Assembly (NCBI GenBank): GCA_018268935.1
Contig: JAFDVS010000051.1
Span: 40,780 to 104,779, forward strand
Length of the DNA stretch: 64,000 nt
DNA from: Acidobacteriota bacterium
Lineage (GTDB): Bacteria; Acidobacteriota; Terriglobia; Bryobacterales; Bryobacteraceae
Direction: 5' to 3'
The notes below the pieces were generated by a model. It had not been told where the DNA came from. It worked only from the letters and a program-made list of their open reading frames with translations, and did no database searches. This document shows positions 26,316 through 34,904 of the stretch, one piece after another; the first letter of the stretch is position 1; the number at the start of each line of letters is the position of its first letter. The position numbers and the translations under genes are program-made.

Positions 26316-27724
26316 CACGCAATGATATCCGTCACCACATTGCCATGAATATCCGTCAACCGGAAATCCCGCCCCGCATAGCGATACGTCAGCCGCAAAT
26401 GATCCATCCCCAACAAGTGCAGCATCGTCGCATGCAGATCATGGAAGTGCACCTTCTTCTCCACCGAGTAATACCCATAATCATCGGTCGACCCATAACT
26501 CAACCCCGCCTTCACGCCCCCGCCCGCAAGCCACACCGTGAAAGCCTCCGGATTATGATCCCGCCCGTCCGAACCCTGCGCCGTCGGTGTCCGTCCGAAC
26601 TCCCCGGCCCACAGCACCAGCGTATCCTTCAACAACCCGCGCGCCTTCAAATCCGCCAGCAGTGCCGCAATCGGCTGATCCACTTCCCGCGCGTTCCCCT
26701 CATGATCGCGCTTCAAATTCGCATGCTGATCCCATTTGTACGTATGGCTCACCTGCACAAAACGCACGCCCCGTTCACTCAGCCGCCGTGCCATCAAACA
26801 CTGCCGTCCGAAATCTTCCGTCACGGGATTGTCCAGCCCGTACATCTTCCGCGTTGCCTCAGTCTCTCCCGAAAGATCCTGCAATTCCGGAGCCGCGGAT
26901 TGCATCCGGAACGCCAGCTCAAACGACTCAATCCGTCCTTCCAGCGCCGCGTCCGGACCCGTGTGTTCCAACTGCTCCCGGTTCATCGCCTGCGTGTAAT
27001 CAATCTCCATCCGCTGAATGTTCCGCGGCGTCTCCTTGTTCTCAATGAACGGAATCCGCGCCTCGCGTGCCGGCACGCCCACCGATCCCACCGGAGTCCC
27101 CGCATACGGCGCAGGCAAGAACGCCGAGCTGAAATTGTTCGCCCCGCCATGGCTCTGTGTCGGGCAAATCGTCACATAACCCGGCATGCTCTGATTCTCG
27201 CTGCCCAATCCATACGTCACCCACGACCCCATGCTCGGCCGCACAAACGTATCGCTCCCCGTGTGCAGCTCCAACAGCGCTCCGCCATGCCGCGAGTTCG
27301 ATCCCCACATCGACTTGATGAAGCACAAATCATCCACATGCTTCGCCACATGCGGAAACAGATCGCTGACCCAAGCCCCGCTCTGTCCGTATTGCTTGAA
27401 CTGCCACGGCGATTGCAGCAGATTGAACGTCTCCGCCGACACCACCCGCCGCTTCGCGAACGGCAGCGGCTTCCCATGATCGCGCTTCAGCAGCGGCTTG
27501 TAATCGAACGTGTCCACCTGCGACGGCCCGCCATGCATGAACAGAAAAATGACGCGCTTCGCCTTCGCCGGAAAATGCGGCTGCTTCACCGTCAGCGGAT
27601 TCGCTTGCCCTTCGGCCTGCAACAATCCGGCCAGCGCCACGCTCCCGAACCCTGTGCTCGCCACACGCAGCAACTCGCGCCGCGACAACTTCTCATTCAA
27701 ATACGAATTCCAGTGCCTGTTCAT
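26315..27724 (-). CDS. DUF1501 protein, Tat-exported sulfatase-like
   Basis: 469 residues. The N-terminus has a twin-arginine signal, SRRELLRVASTGFGSVALAG (residues 14-33). The body carries DUF1501 landmarks: FLFMHGGPSQVDTFDYKP (about 60-77) and TLVLWAGEFGRTP near 370. DUF1501 proteins are alkaline-phosphatase/sulfatase-fold members exported to the periplasm and almost always sit beside a DUF1549/DUF1553 cytochrome-like protein, as here (9 nt upstream gene end). The role is thought to lie in breakdown of complex substrates but is unproven. Confidence 0.92.
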   Translation of the reverse strand: MNRHWNSYLNEKLSRRELLRVASTGFGSVALAGLLQAEGQANPLTVKQPHFPAKAKRVIFLFMHGGPSQVDTFDYKPLLKRDHGKPLPFAKRRVVSAETFNLLQSPWQFKQYGQSGAWVSDLFPHVAKHVDDLCFIKSMWGSNSRHGGALLELHTGSDTFVRPSMGSWVTYGLGSENQSMPGYVTICPTQSHGGANNFSSAFLPAPYAGTPVGSVGVPAREARIPFIENKETPRNIQRMEIDYTQAMNREQLEHTGPDAALEGRIESFELAFRMQSAAPELQDLSGETEATRKMYGLDNPVTEDFGRQCLMARRLSERGVRFVQVSHTYKWDQHANLKRDHEGNAREVDQPIAALLADLKARGLLKDTLVLWAGEFGRTPTAQGSDGRDHNPEAFTVWLAGGGVKAGLSYGSTDDYGYYSVEKKVHFHDLHATMLHLLGMDHLRLTYRYAGRDFRLTDIHGNVVTDIIA

Positions 27725-27732
27725 GCCTCGTC

Positions 27733-30700
27733 CTAATTAATGTAGATGAACTCATTCGTCGCCAGCAGAGACTTACAAAAACTCTGCCACTGCAAAACCC
27801 TGCGATCCTTTGCCTCCGCCGGCAATTCCTTCTCAATCCGCCCCAGGAACGTCAGCGCCTGATCCACTTCCGCGCCCGTCGCCGGCCGCGACAGCGCCAG
27901 TTCATATGCTTCCCGCACCCGTGCTCCATCATCCGCCAACGGCAGCGCCAGCAGCCGCTCCGCCATCTTCCGCGTATGCTGCAACACCACGGATCCATTC
28001 ATCATGAACAGCGCCTGTGGTGCAATCACCGATGCATTCCGGTCGCCCTGCGGCACCGAAGGATCGGGCAGATCGAACGCCACGAACTGTTCATACATCG
28101 AACTGCGCACCACTGGCAGATACACCGCACGGATCGCGCGATCATAATCCACGCCGCCGCGCTTCGATGTGTTCGCTACATACTGCCGGTCCTTGTACGT
28201 CAAAATCGACCCGCCATTCACCAGTTGCAATCCGCCCGATACAGCCAGAATGGCATCGCGAATCGGTTCCGCCTCCAGCCGCCGCCGGCTGAATCGCCAT
28301 TGCAGCGAGTTCTCCGGATCGGTCTCAAAGCTCCGTTCATCATACGCACTCGACATCTGATACGTCGCCGACGACATGATCAGCCGGTGCATCGCCTTCA
28401 CGCTCCATCCACTCTCAATGAACCGCAGCGCCAGCCAATCGAGCAACGGCTGATTCACCGGCTTCTCCCCCAACCGTCCGAAATTATCGGAGGAAGGCAC
28501 AATCCCGCGCCCGAAATGCCACCGCCAGATGCGATTCGCCATCACCCGCGCCGTCAGCGGATGATCCTTCCCTGTCAGCCACTGCGCCAGTTCCAATCGC
28601 CCGCTCGACTTCGCACTCAGCGGCTGCTGATTCTCTCCCGCAATCGCCCGCAGAAAACGCCGGGGCACGACTTGCCCCAAATTGATGTGGCTCCCGCGCA
28701 GGTGAATCGGCAGATCCGTAATCTTGTCTCCCTCACGCACGCCCATCGCCTGTGGAAACTCCGGCGTCGCCGCCTCCAGCTTCTTCCGCTCTTCCTCCAA
28801 CCGCGCCACCTCCACCCGCGCCGTCTCCGCATAATAATCCCGAGCATCTTCCGGCGCGCGGAACGGCCCGAACTTCTCCGTCAACAATTCCCGCAACGCC
28901 TTCCGCGGCGCATCGCCTTCCGGTGCGCCATCCACCACTTCCAAAAACAAGGCCTGATACCGCTCCGCCAGCGCTTCTCGCGACGAAGCCGCAAAGCCCT
29001 CAAACAGCTTCGCGGCAGGAGACGTCCACTCACCCGCCGGCCGCTGCTTCCCGAAATTCTCAAACGCATACAGCACCGACGCCGCCGCCCCATTTGACCG
29101 CTCCATGTGCTCCACCATCTGATCCAGAATGCTCGCGTTGATTCCGTAGTGCCGTGCAATCTGCACCAGCGTTCGCGGTGCACGCGTACCCGCCGGAAGC
29201 GGGCTCGCCGCCAATCGCATCTTCGCGAAATACGGGAACCGGTTCTTATGCTGCAACCTCAGAACATTCTCGCCCTGTTCCAACCGGAAAATCCCCAGCG
29301 GAGCCCATCCCCCCGCATCCGGCGACGCCTCGCGATTCTGCACCGCGCCTTCGCCCTTCTTCACCATCACCCCGCCAATGTACAAATCCGCCGTTCCCGC
29401 GCCGCGCTCTTCATCGCGCAATTCAATCTGGTAATCCCCGGCCTTCTCCACCGCAATCTTATACTCAGCGAAGAACGGCCCCTTCCCACCCTTCGGAACG
29501 TTCGTCTTCTTCGGCTCCACCGTCTTCGCCACATTCCCCGCATCAAACGACGACGCTTCGCGCTCCACCAAAACACTAGCCCCGGCAGGCAACACCGCCA
29601 ACGCCACCGTTTCCCGCACCTCATGCGCCGCCAGCAGATACGCGCCCACTTTCCGCTTAGCAGCCGAAGTCAGCTTCTCGTTCTCCGCCTTTGTAATCTT
29701 CCCGATCTCTTTGTTCTTCTCCTCCACCTTCGCCAGGTGCGCTTCCAGCCGGTCGCGGTCTTCCTTCGGAGCCAGCACGTGCTCATGCCACTTCGCCACT
29801 ACCTTGAAGTTCTCCATGGTCTTCGTGCTCTTGAAAATCCCCGCCAGCGAATAATAGTCGGCTGTCGGAATCGGATCGAACTTGTGATCGTGGCAGCGCG
29901 CGCATCCCACCGTCAGCCCCATGAACGTCCGGCCAATTGTGTCAATCTGCTCATCGATGATGTCCACTTCCATCTTCACCGGATCGTCTTCGGCCAGCAT
30001 CTTCGCGCCCAGCGAAAGGAACCCCGTCGCCGTCCATCGTTCAAACGTCGTCTTCAAATCACCACTATCCGGCAGCAGATCCCCAGCCAGTTGCTCATGC
30101 ACAAACTGATCGTAAGGCTTGTCTTTGTTGAACGCTTGAATCACGTAGTCGCGATAGCGAAACGCATTCTTGTAAACCAGGTTCTCGTCCAACCCGTTCG
30201 AATCCGCATAGCGCGCCACATCCAGCCAGTGTCGTCCCCATCGCTCACCATAGCGCGGCGAAGCCAGCAGCCGTTCCACCACCTTCTCAAACGCCTGCGG
30301 CGATTCATCGGCCAGAAACGCCTTCACTTCCTCTGGCGTCGGAGGCATCCCAATCAAATCGTAAGTTGCCCTGCGGATCAACGCGCGCTTGTCCGCGGCT
30401 GCGGCAGGTTTTAATCCCTTCTCCACCAGCTTCGCCATCACAAACGCATCAATCGGATTCTTCCCCCACCCGTTCACCGCCGGAATCTTTCCCGCGACGG
30501 GCGGCACAAACGACCAATACTTCCCCGTCTCCGGCTTCTGCCCAACTGCAACTCCCCACGGCGCGCCCATCTCCACCCACTGCGTCAGGAACGCCAACTC
30601 CGCATCCGAAAGCTTCGGCCCAGGAGGCATCTTCAGCGTGCCCGCCGTATGCATCACAGCCTTCATCAACAGGCTCTCCGCCGGCTTGCCCGCCACCACC

Positions 30701-30894
30701 GCGGTCCCGCGGCCGCCGCCCTTCAGCAACGCCTCACGCGTCAATAAAGACAATCCCCCCGCTGGCGTCGCGCCTCCATGGCATCCATTGCACTTGGCAA
30801 TAAACAACGGACGAATGTTCTTCTCGAAGAATCCATCCGGACTCTGCGCCATAGCCGATGCCGCGCCCCACAGGGCGAGCGTCAATTTCCACAT
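27733..30894 (-). CDS. PSCyt1/DUF1549/DUF1553 protein (cytochrome c-like, secreted)
   Basis: 1053 residues from MWKLTLALWGAASAMAQ (signal peptide). A PSCyt1 heme-binding motif CNGCH is at about residues 32-36. DUF1549 follows (about 130-340) with a further CARCH motif, then a beta-sandwich insert and DUF1553 near the C-terminus (HPLTARVMANRIWRWHFG; ATYQMSS). It is periplasmic. The frame is open to 31116, but that part is translation of the repeat element and is not coding. A TAAGAT hexamer lies 7 nt before ATG 30894 and no Shine-Dalgarno is seen. First gene of a run with DUF1501, the small partner and the nucleotidyltransferase. Confidence 0.92.
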   Translation of the reverse strand: MWKLTLALWGAASAMAQSPDGFFEKNIRPLFIAKCNGCHGGATPAGGLSLLTREALLKGGGRGTAVVAGKPAESLLMKAVMHTAGTLKMPPGPKLSDAELAFLTQWVEMGAPWGVAVGQKPETGKYWSFVPPVAGKIPAVNGWGKNPIDAFVMAKLVEKGLKPAAAADKRALIRRATYDLIGMPPTPEEVKAFLADESPQAFEKVVERLLASPRYGERWGRHWLDVARYADSNGLDENLVYKNAFRYRDYVIQAFNKDKPYDQFVHEQLAGDLLPDSGDLKTTFERWTATGFLSLGAKMLAEDDPVKMEVDIIDEQIDTIGRTFMGLTVGCARCHDHKFDPIPTADYYSLAGIFKSTKTMENFKVVAKWHEHVLAPKEDRDRLEAHLAKVEEKNKEIGKITKAENEKLTSAAKRKVGAYLLAAHEVRETVALAVLPAGASVLVEREASSFDAGNVAKTVEPKKTNVPKGGKGPFFAEYKIAVEKAGDYQIELRDEERGAGTADLYIGGVMVKKGEGAVQNREASPDAGGWAPLGIFRLEQGENVLRLQHKNRFPYFAKMRLAASPLPAGTRAPRTLVQIARHYGINASILDQMVEHMERSNGAAASVLYAFENFGKQRPAGEWTSPAAKLFEGFAASSREALAERYQALFLEVVDGAPEGDAPRKALRELLTEKFGPFRAPEDARDYYAETARVEVARLEEERKKLEAATPEFPQAMGVREGDKITDLPIHLRGSHINLGQVVPRRFLRAIAGENQQPLSAKSSGRLELAQWLTGKDHPLTARVMANRIWRWHFGRGIVPSSDNFGRLGEKPVNQPLLDWLALRFIESGWSVKAMHRLIMSSATYQMSSAYDERSFETDPENSLQWRFSRRRLEAEPIRDAILAVSGGLQLVNGGSILTYKDRQYVANTSKRGGVDYDRAIRAVYLPVVRSSMYEQFVAFDLPDPSVPQGDRNASVIAPQALFMMNGSVVLQHTRKMAERLLALPLADDGARVREAYELALSRPATGAEVDQALTFLGRIEKELPAEAKDRRVLQWQSFCKSLLATNEFIYIN

Positions 30895-30901
30895 GTTGTG
30901 T

Positions 30902-30907
30902 ATCTTA
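30902..30907 (-). promoter_or_regulatory. -10-like hexamer next to DUF1553 start
   Basis: TAAGAT on the minus strand, 7 nt before ATG 30894, with no Shine-Dalgarno in the gap (ACACAAC). This is another member of the TANNNT-start pattern. Confidence 0.35.
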
Positions 30908-30956
30908 TCAGCCCGCACAGGCCTCGCCCGGTATCGCCACCTCATCCGATCCATTT

Positions 30957-31121
30957 CTGAGCCGCGCGCCGTGAGGAAGTTCCGATGGCCCCATGTGGGG
31001 CAGACTTCAGTCTGCCGGCCGACTGGAACAGTCGGCTGTGCCTCGCGCCCGCCCAATGCAATGAAGACGTGGATGCCGGTTCGTTTAAATTGCAGCAGTT
31101 TACTTCGCGTCTTCAACGGAG
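30957..31121 (+). repeat. Long dispersed repeat, copy B (3' end of ADOP permease gene)
   Basis: 165 bp, matching 4044-4207 over its full length with about ten differences. The hairpins are kept. The third reads GCCGACTG-GAA-CAGTCGGC (31018-31036): the fifth base pair of the stem is A-T here and G-C in copy A, a compensatory pair change. It ends 6 nt before the stop codon (31130-31128) of the minus-strand permease gene. Confidence 0.85.
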
Positions 31122-31127
31122 TTGGTT

Positions 31128-33575
31128 TTAGCTGTCCCCGCGCAATGCCTCCATCGGATCAATCTGCGCCGCCCGCCGCGCAGGCAGATAACAAGCCACC
31201 GCCGCCACCATCAGCAACACCGCCGCCGCTCCGGCGAAGCTCCGCCAATCCGTAGGGCTCACCTCGATCAACATACTCCCCACCAGCCGGAACACCGCAA
31301 ACCCCACCGCCGTTCCCACTACCAACCCGGCAACCGCCAGCGACATCCCCCACTGCATCACCGTGCCCAACACATTCGGCACCCGAGCCCCCAGCGCCAT
31401 CCGGATCCCAATCTCCCGTGTCCGCTGCGTCACTCCATACGCCATCACGCTATACAACCCCGCCGCCGCCAGCGCCATCGCAAAGCCCGCCAGCGCTGCC
31501 AGCAACCCCGCCGCTACGGTCTGCGGAATCAGTGTCACCTCCGTCCACGCCTGCAGCGTCATCAGATCAAACGCCCCGGCGCGCGGCTCCACCGTTGCCA
31601 CCTCACGCCGCAATCGGCTTCGTAACCCATCCGGCGGCCCTGTCACTTTGAAAAACGCGTATACCTGATCCGTCATCCCGCCCTTCTGATCCAGCGGCGC
31701 AAATAAATGAGGCCGCGCTGCCTCCGCTACATGAAAATACCTGCCATCCTTCGCCAGCCCGATCACGGTAGCCACTTTCCCAAAGCAACGCACCTTGCGT
31801 CCCACCGGATTCGCGCCGCGAAAATACCGCCGAGCGAACGCCTCATTCACGATCACTACCGGCGGCGCCTTCGCGTCATCGTCCAGCCGGAAGTCGCGCC
31901 CTTCCAGCAACGGAATACGCAGCGTAGAAAAGAACCCCGGTGTCACCCGGTAATTATTCACCGCATCCGGCAACCCCGATGCCGTCATGTATCCATCCAC
32001 CTCCACATTCGTGTACGGCCCAGCCCCCGACCCCAGCGGCGCGTCGTTGGCGAACGCTACACTCTCCACGCCCCAATTCCCCGCAATCCGCTCTCTCAGC
32101 CGCACCGTGAACGACTGCAGATCCTTCTTCGTCAACCCGCTCCCCGACAAATAGAACCGTGCCAGTTCCACACCCGCCCGCTCAAACCCCGGATGAATCT
32201 CCCGCGCCGCCTCGAAACTCCGCAGAAACAACCCCGCGCCAATCAGAGCCACAGCCGCCAGCGCCACCTCGCCCCCAATCAACAGATCGCGCATTCGATG
32301 GGACACCGCGCCCTGCGATCCGCCCCTTCCGCCTTCCTTCAACGATTCATTCACATCCATCCGCATCCAATACAGCGCCGGCGCCGCCCCCGATAACATC
32401 GTCGCCAACACACATGCCACTGCCGTGAACAACATCACCCGCACTCCAGGATGAAATCCCATTGCCACCGGAGCATGGATCGGCGGGATCAACGCAGGCA
32501 GCAAATCCGCCATCCAGAACGTCATCAGGATTCCCAACAACGCCCCCGCCACCGCCAGCAGCGAAGTCTCCGTCAACAGTTGCCCCACCAGCCTCCGGTA
32601 ATCCGCACCCAGCGCCAATCGAATCCCCATCTCCTTCCGCCGCGCCACCGCCCGCGCCAGCAGCAGATTCGCCACGTTCGCCGATGCAATGCACAGCACC
32701 AGCACCGCCAGAGCCATCAGAATCCACAACGGCCGGTACAACAGATCCGCCGCCCCACTGTGAAATCTCCACACCGGCAACACCGCCGCGCTGATTCCGC
32801 GATTCGTCTTCGGATACTCTGCCGCCCGCGATGCCGCCATCGTCACTGCCTCGGCATTCGCCTGCGCCACAGTCACACCTTCCTTCAGCCGAGCCAAAAC
32901 ATAAACCGACCGGCTGTCCCGAGCCTTCACATCGCTCTCTTGCACAATCCCGATCTCGCGCCCCGTCTGCATCGGGATCCACAGATCCATCGCCAATCCC
33001 GAAAGCGTTCCGCGAAACTTCGGATTCGCCACACCCAGCAACACCAGGTCCCGCCGGTTTACCCGAATCGTCTTCCCAATCAGCCGCGCATCGCTGTGAA
33101 AGCGAGTCCGCCACAGCCGCCAACTGATCACTACCACCGGCTGCGCCGCGTCCTCCGCCGCAGCAAACACACGCCCCGCCGCACTCTCCACACCCAGCAT
33201 CGAAAAGAAATTCGGCGATACGACCTGCCCCCAGACAGCCTGCGGATTCGCCCCATCTTCTCCTAACGTGAACACTTCCTCACGATGCGCAACCAGCCCC
33301 TCCACTGACCGCAAATTATCCCGATAGTCTTCATACTCAATCAACGAAATCCGGTTCGCCGTACTTGGCGCCGTCACCGATACCGACTCCAGCACCGCCA
33401 GTCGCTCGCCCGCCACCCCTGGGAACGGATGCAACAACAGTGCATCAATCCAACTGAACACCGTCGTGTTCGCCGCAATCCCTAGCGCCAGCGTCACCAC
33501 AGCCACCGTGGTCAACCCGGGGCTACCCAGAAAGAACCGCAATCCGTAACGCAGATCCTGAAGTATCGTACGCAT
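31128..33575 (-). CDS. ADOP-type ABC transporter permease (MacB/FtsX family)
   Basis: 815 residues from MRTILQDLRYGLRFFLGSPG, the typical opening of acidobacterial duplicated orphan permeases. Layout: TM1 near 20-40, MacB periplasmic core domain (about 45-240), an FtsX bundle of three TMs (about 285-400), then a repeat of the unit (TM near 435, periplasmic domain 460-690, FtsX TMs 690-800 with ARVPNVLG and ARRAAQIDPMEALR). It has no ATPase domain and no ABC ATPase gene adjoins it, hence orphan. Likely a membrane mechanotransmitter or efflux permease. ATG 33587 is an alternative start four codons upstream. Confidence 0.93.
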   Translation of the reverse strand: MRTILQDLRYGLRFFLGSPGLTTVAVVTLALGIAANTTVFSWIDALLLHPFPGVAGERLAVLESVSVTAPSTANRISLIEYEDYRDNLRSVEGLVAHREEVFTLGEDGANPQAVWGQVVSPNFFSMLGVESAAGRVFAAAEDAAQPVVVISWRLWRTRFHSDARLIGKTIRVNRRDLVLLGVANPKFRGTLSGLAMDLWIPMQTGREIGIVQESDVKARDSRSVYVLARLKEGVTVAQANAEAVTMAASRAAEYPKTNRGISAAVLPVWRFHSGAADLLYRPLWILMALAVLVLCIASANVANLLLARAVARRKEMGIRLALGADYRRLVGQLLTETSLLAVAGALLGILMTFWMADLLPALIPPIHAPVAMGFHPGVRVMLFTAVACVLATMLSGAAPALYWMRMDVNESLKEGGRGGSQGAVSHRMRDLLIGGEVALAAVALIGAGLFLRSFEAAREIHPGFERAGVELARFYLSGSGLTKKDLQSFTVRLRERIAGNWGVESVAFANDAPLGSGAGPYTNVEVDGYMTASGLPDAVNNYRVTPGFFSTLRIPLLEGRDFRLDDDAKAPPVVIVNEAFARRYFRGANPVGRKVRCFGKVATVIGLAKDGRYFHVAEAARPHLFAPLDQKGGMTDQVYAFFKVTGPPDGLRSRLRREVATVEPRAGAFDLMTLQAWTEVTLIPQTVAAGLLAALAGFAMALAAAGLYSVMAYGVTQRTREIGIRMALGARVPNVLGTVMQWGMSLAVAGLVVGTAVGFAVFRLVGSMLIEVSPTDWRSFAGAAAVLLMVAAVACYLPARRAAQIDPMEALRGDS

Positions 33576-33602
33576 GGCGAAATCCATAACTGCACGCCAA
33601 GG

Positions 33603-33636
33603 GCCGATCGGCGTTCATCGGCGTTCATCGGCGGCC
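33603..33636. repeat. 10-bp tandem repeat with palindromic edge
   Basis: ATCGGCGTTC occurs at 33607-33616 and 33617-33626 and in altered form at 33627-33636 (ATCGGCGGCC). The left edge GCCGATCGGC (33603-33612) is a perfect palindrome, and GGCC flanks both ends. It lies in the 111-bp gap between the stop of the enolase-family gene and the start of the permease gene. Confidence 0.75.
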
Positions 33637-33686
33637 AACAAACTTTCCGCCCAAACCTGTCCGCTATTGGGATTCACTGCCCGCTT

Positions 33687-34883
33687 TCAAACCACCAGCG
33701 CCGGATCGATCTCCACTCCCAACCCCGGACCCTGCGGCACATCGATCCACCCATCCTTCCCCACCTTCGGCGCATTGCGGAATATGGCGAACCGGTGCTC
33801 ATAGGAACCCACCGGCGGATCATGCAGCAACTCCCAATACGGAGCATGCATCCACGACGCAACCAGATGCAGTGTCGCGATCGTACCGATATTCCCCCCG
33901 CCATGATGCGGCATCACCCGCTTCCCGAAAACCTCCGCCAATGCCCCAATCTTCCGCAGCCCCGTAATCCCCTCCATCACCAAAGGCTCCGGCTGCAGAA
34001 TGTCGTACACACCCTCCGTGCACATCTGCTGGAACTCGTGCATCCCGCGATTATTCTCACCGCCCGCCAGCGGCATACTCACTGCCCGGTTCAGCTCCGC
34101 CAATTTCGCGAATTCATACCGCTGCAGCGGCTCTTCCAAAAAATACACCCCCATTCGCTCCAATTCCTTCGCCGTATCCATCGCCCGCCGGAAATCCCAC
34201 AACACCCCAGGCTGCCAGTTCCCCCCCGATTGCGCCTGGTTCGCGTCCACCATGATCGTCATCTTCCCGCCCGTGGCCTTTTTCACGGCCTCCACCGTCC
34301 GCAAATCCTCGCGCATCGACTCGTGATGCAGCCGCAGCTTAATCGCCCGGAACCCGTCGCCCAGCAGCTTCACCGCCAACTCCGCCCGTTCCTCCGGAGT
34401 CCCCAATTTGATCATGCTCGCGTAAGGCGCAACACGATCCTTCGCTCCGCCCCACATCTTATAAAGCGGCTGCCCGCAAGCCTTCCCCACCAGGTCCCAC
34501 AGTGCGATGTCGAGATTGGACCCACCGCGATACGAAACTCCGCCCACGTAATAGCGCAGCCGCGCCTGATGCTGTTCGGTATCGAACGGATCCTTCCCCA
34601 CCAACTGTGCCTTCGCCGCCCCTAGCAACGCCGCATCCACGCCGGGCCCGATCCCAATCAGCCCCTGATCGGTATGAATCTCCACTACCGATCCGCCGCC
34701 CACCTGGTACGTATTCAACGTCCCCGGATTCCACGCCGCCTCCATCTTCCCGGCCTCGCGAATCACTTTCAGATTCACCACCTTCACATCGGTGATCTTC
34801 AATCGCCCCACTCGCTGTTGCGCCTGCAACGAAAACCCCGCCGCACCCGCGGCAAACACGGAAAGAAAATCCCTGCGTCGCAT
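33687..34883 (-). CDS. Enolase-superfamily enzyme (mandelate racemase/muconate lactonizing type), Tat-exported
   Basis: 398 residues from MRRRDFLSVFAAGAAG, a twin-arginine signal peptide. The enolase capping domain spans about 28-150 and the barrel follows: AIKLRL (Lys182), metal ligands Asp213 (MVDANQ), Glu250 or 251 (FLEEPL) and Glu276 (GGEN), and a His pair at 326-327 (MPHHGG). The second basic residue of the usual K-x-K is Arg184. The fold supports acid-sugar dehydratase or epimerase activity. Export is unusual, as relatives are cytoplasmic. An upstream ATG at 34895 is possible. Confidence 0.88.
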   Translation of the reverse strand: MRRRDFLSVFAAGAAGFSLQAQQRVGRLKITDVKVVNLKVIREAGKMEAAWNPGTLNTYQVGGGSVVEIHTDQGLIGIGPGVDAALLGAAKAQLVGKDPFDTEQHQARLRYYVGGVSYRGGSNLDIALWDLVGKACGQPLYKMWGGAKDRVAPYASMIKLGTPEERAELAVKLLGDGFRAIKLRLHHESMREDLRTVEAVKKATGGKMTIMVDANQAQSGGNWQPGVLWDFRRAMDTAKELERMGVYFLEEPLQRYEFAKLAELNRAVSMPLAGGENNRGMHEFQQMCTEGVYDILQPEPLVMEGITGLRKIGALAEVFGKRVMPHHGGGNIGTIATLHLVASWMHAPYWELLHDPPVGSYEHRFAIFRNAPKVGKDGWIDVPQGPGLGVEIDPALVV

Positions 34884-34904
34884 AAGCACTATCACATCAC
34901 AGAT

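Noticed and set aside
30895..31116. N-terminal extension of the DUF1553 gene
   Set aside because: It is a translation of the repeat element; the signal peptide begins at 30894.
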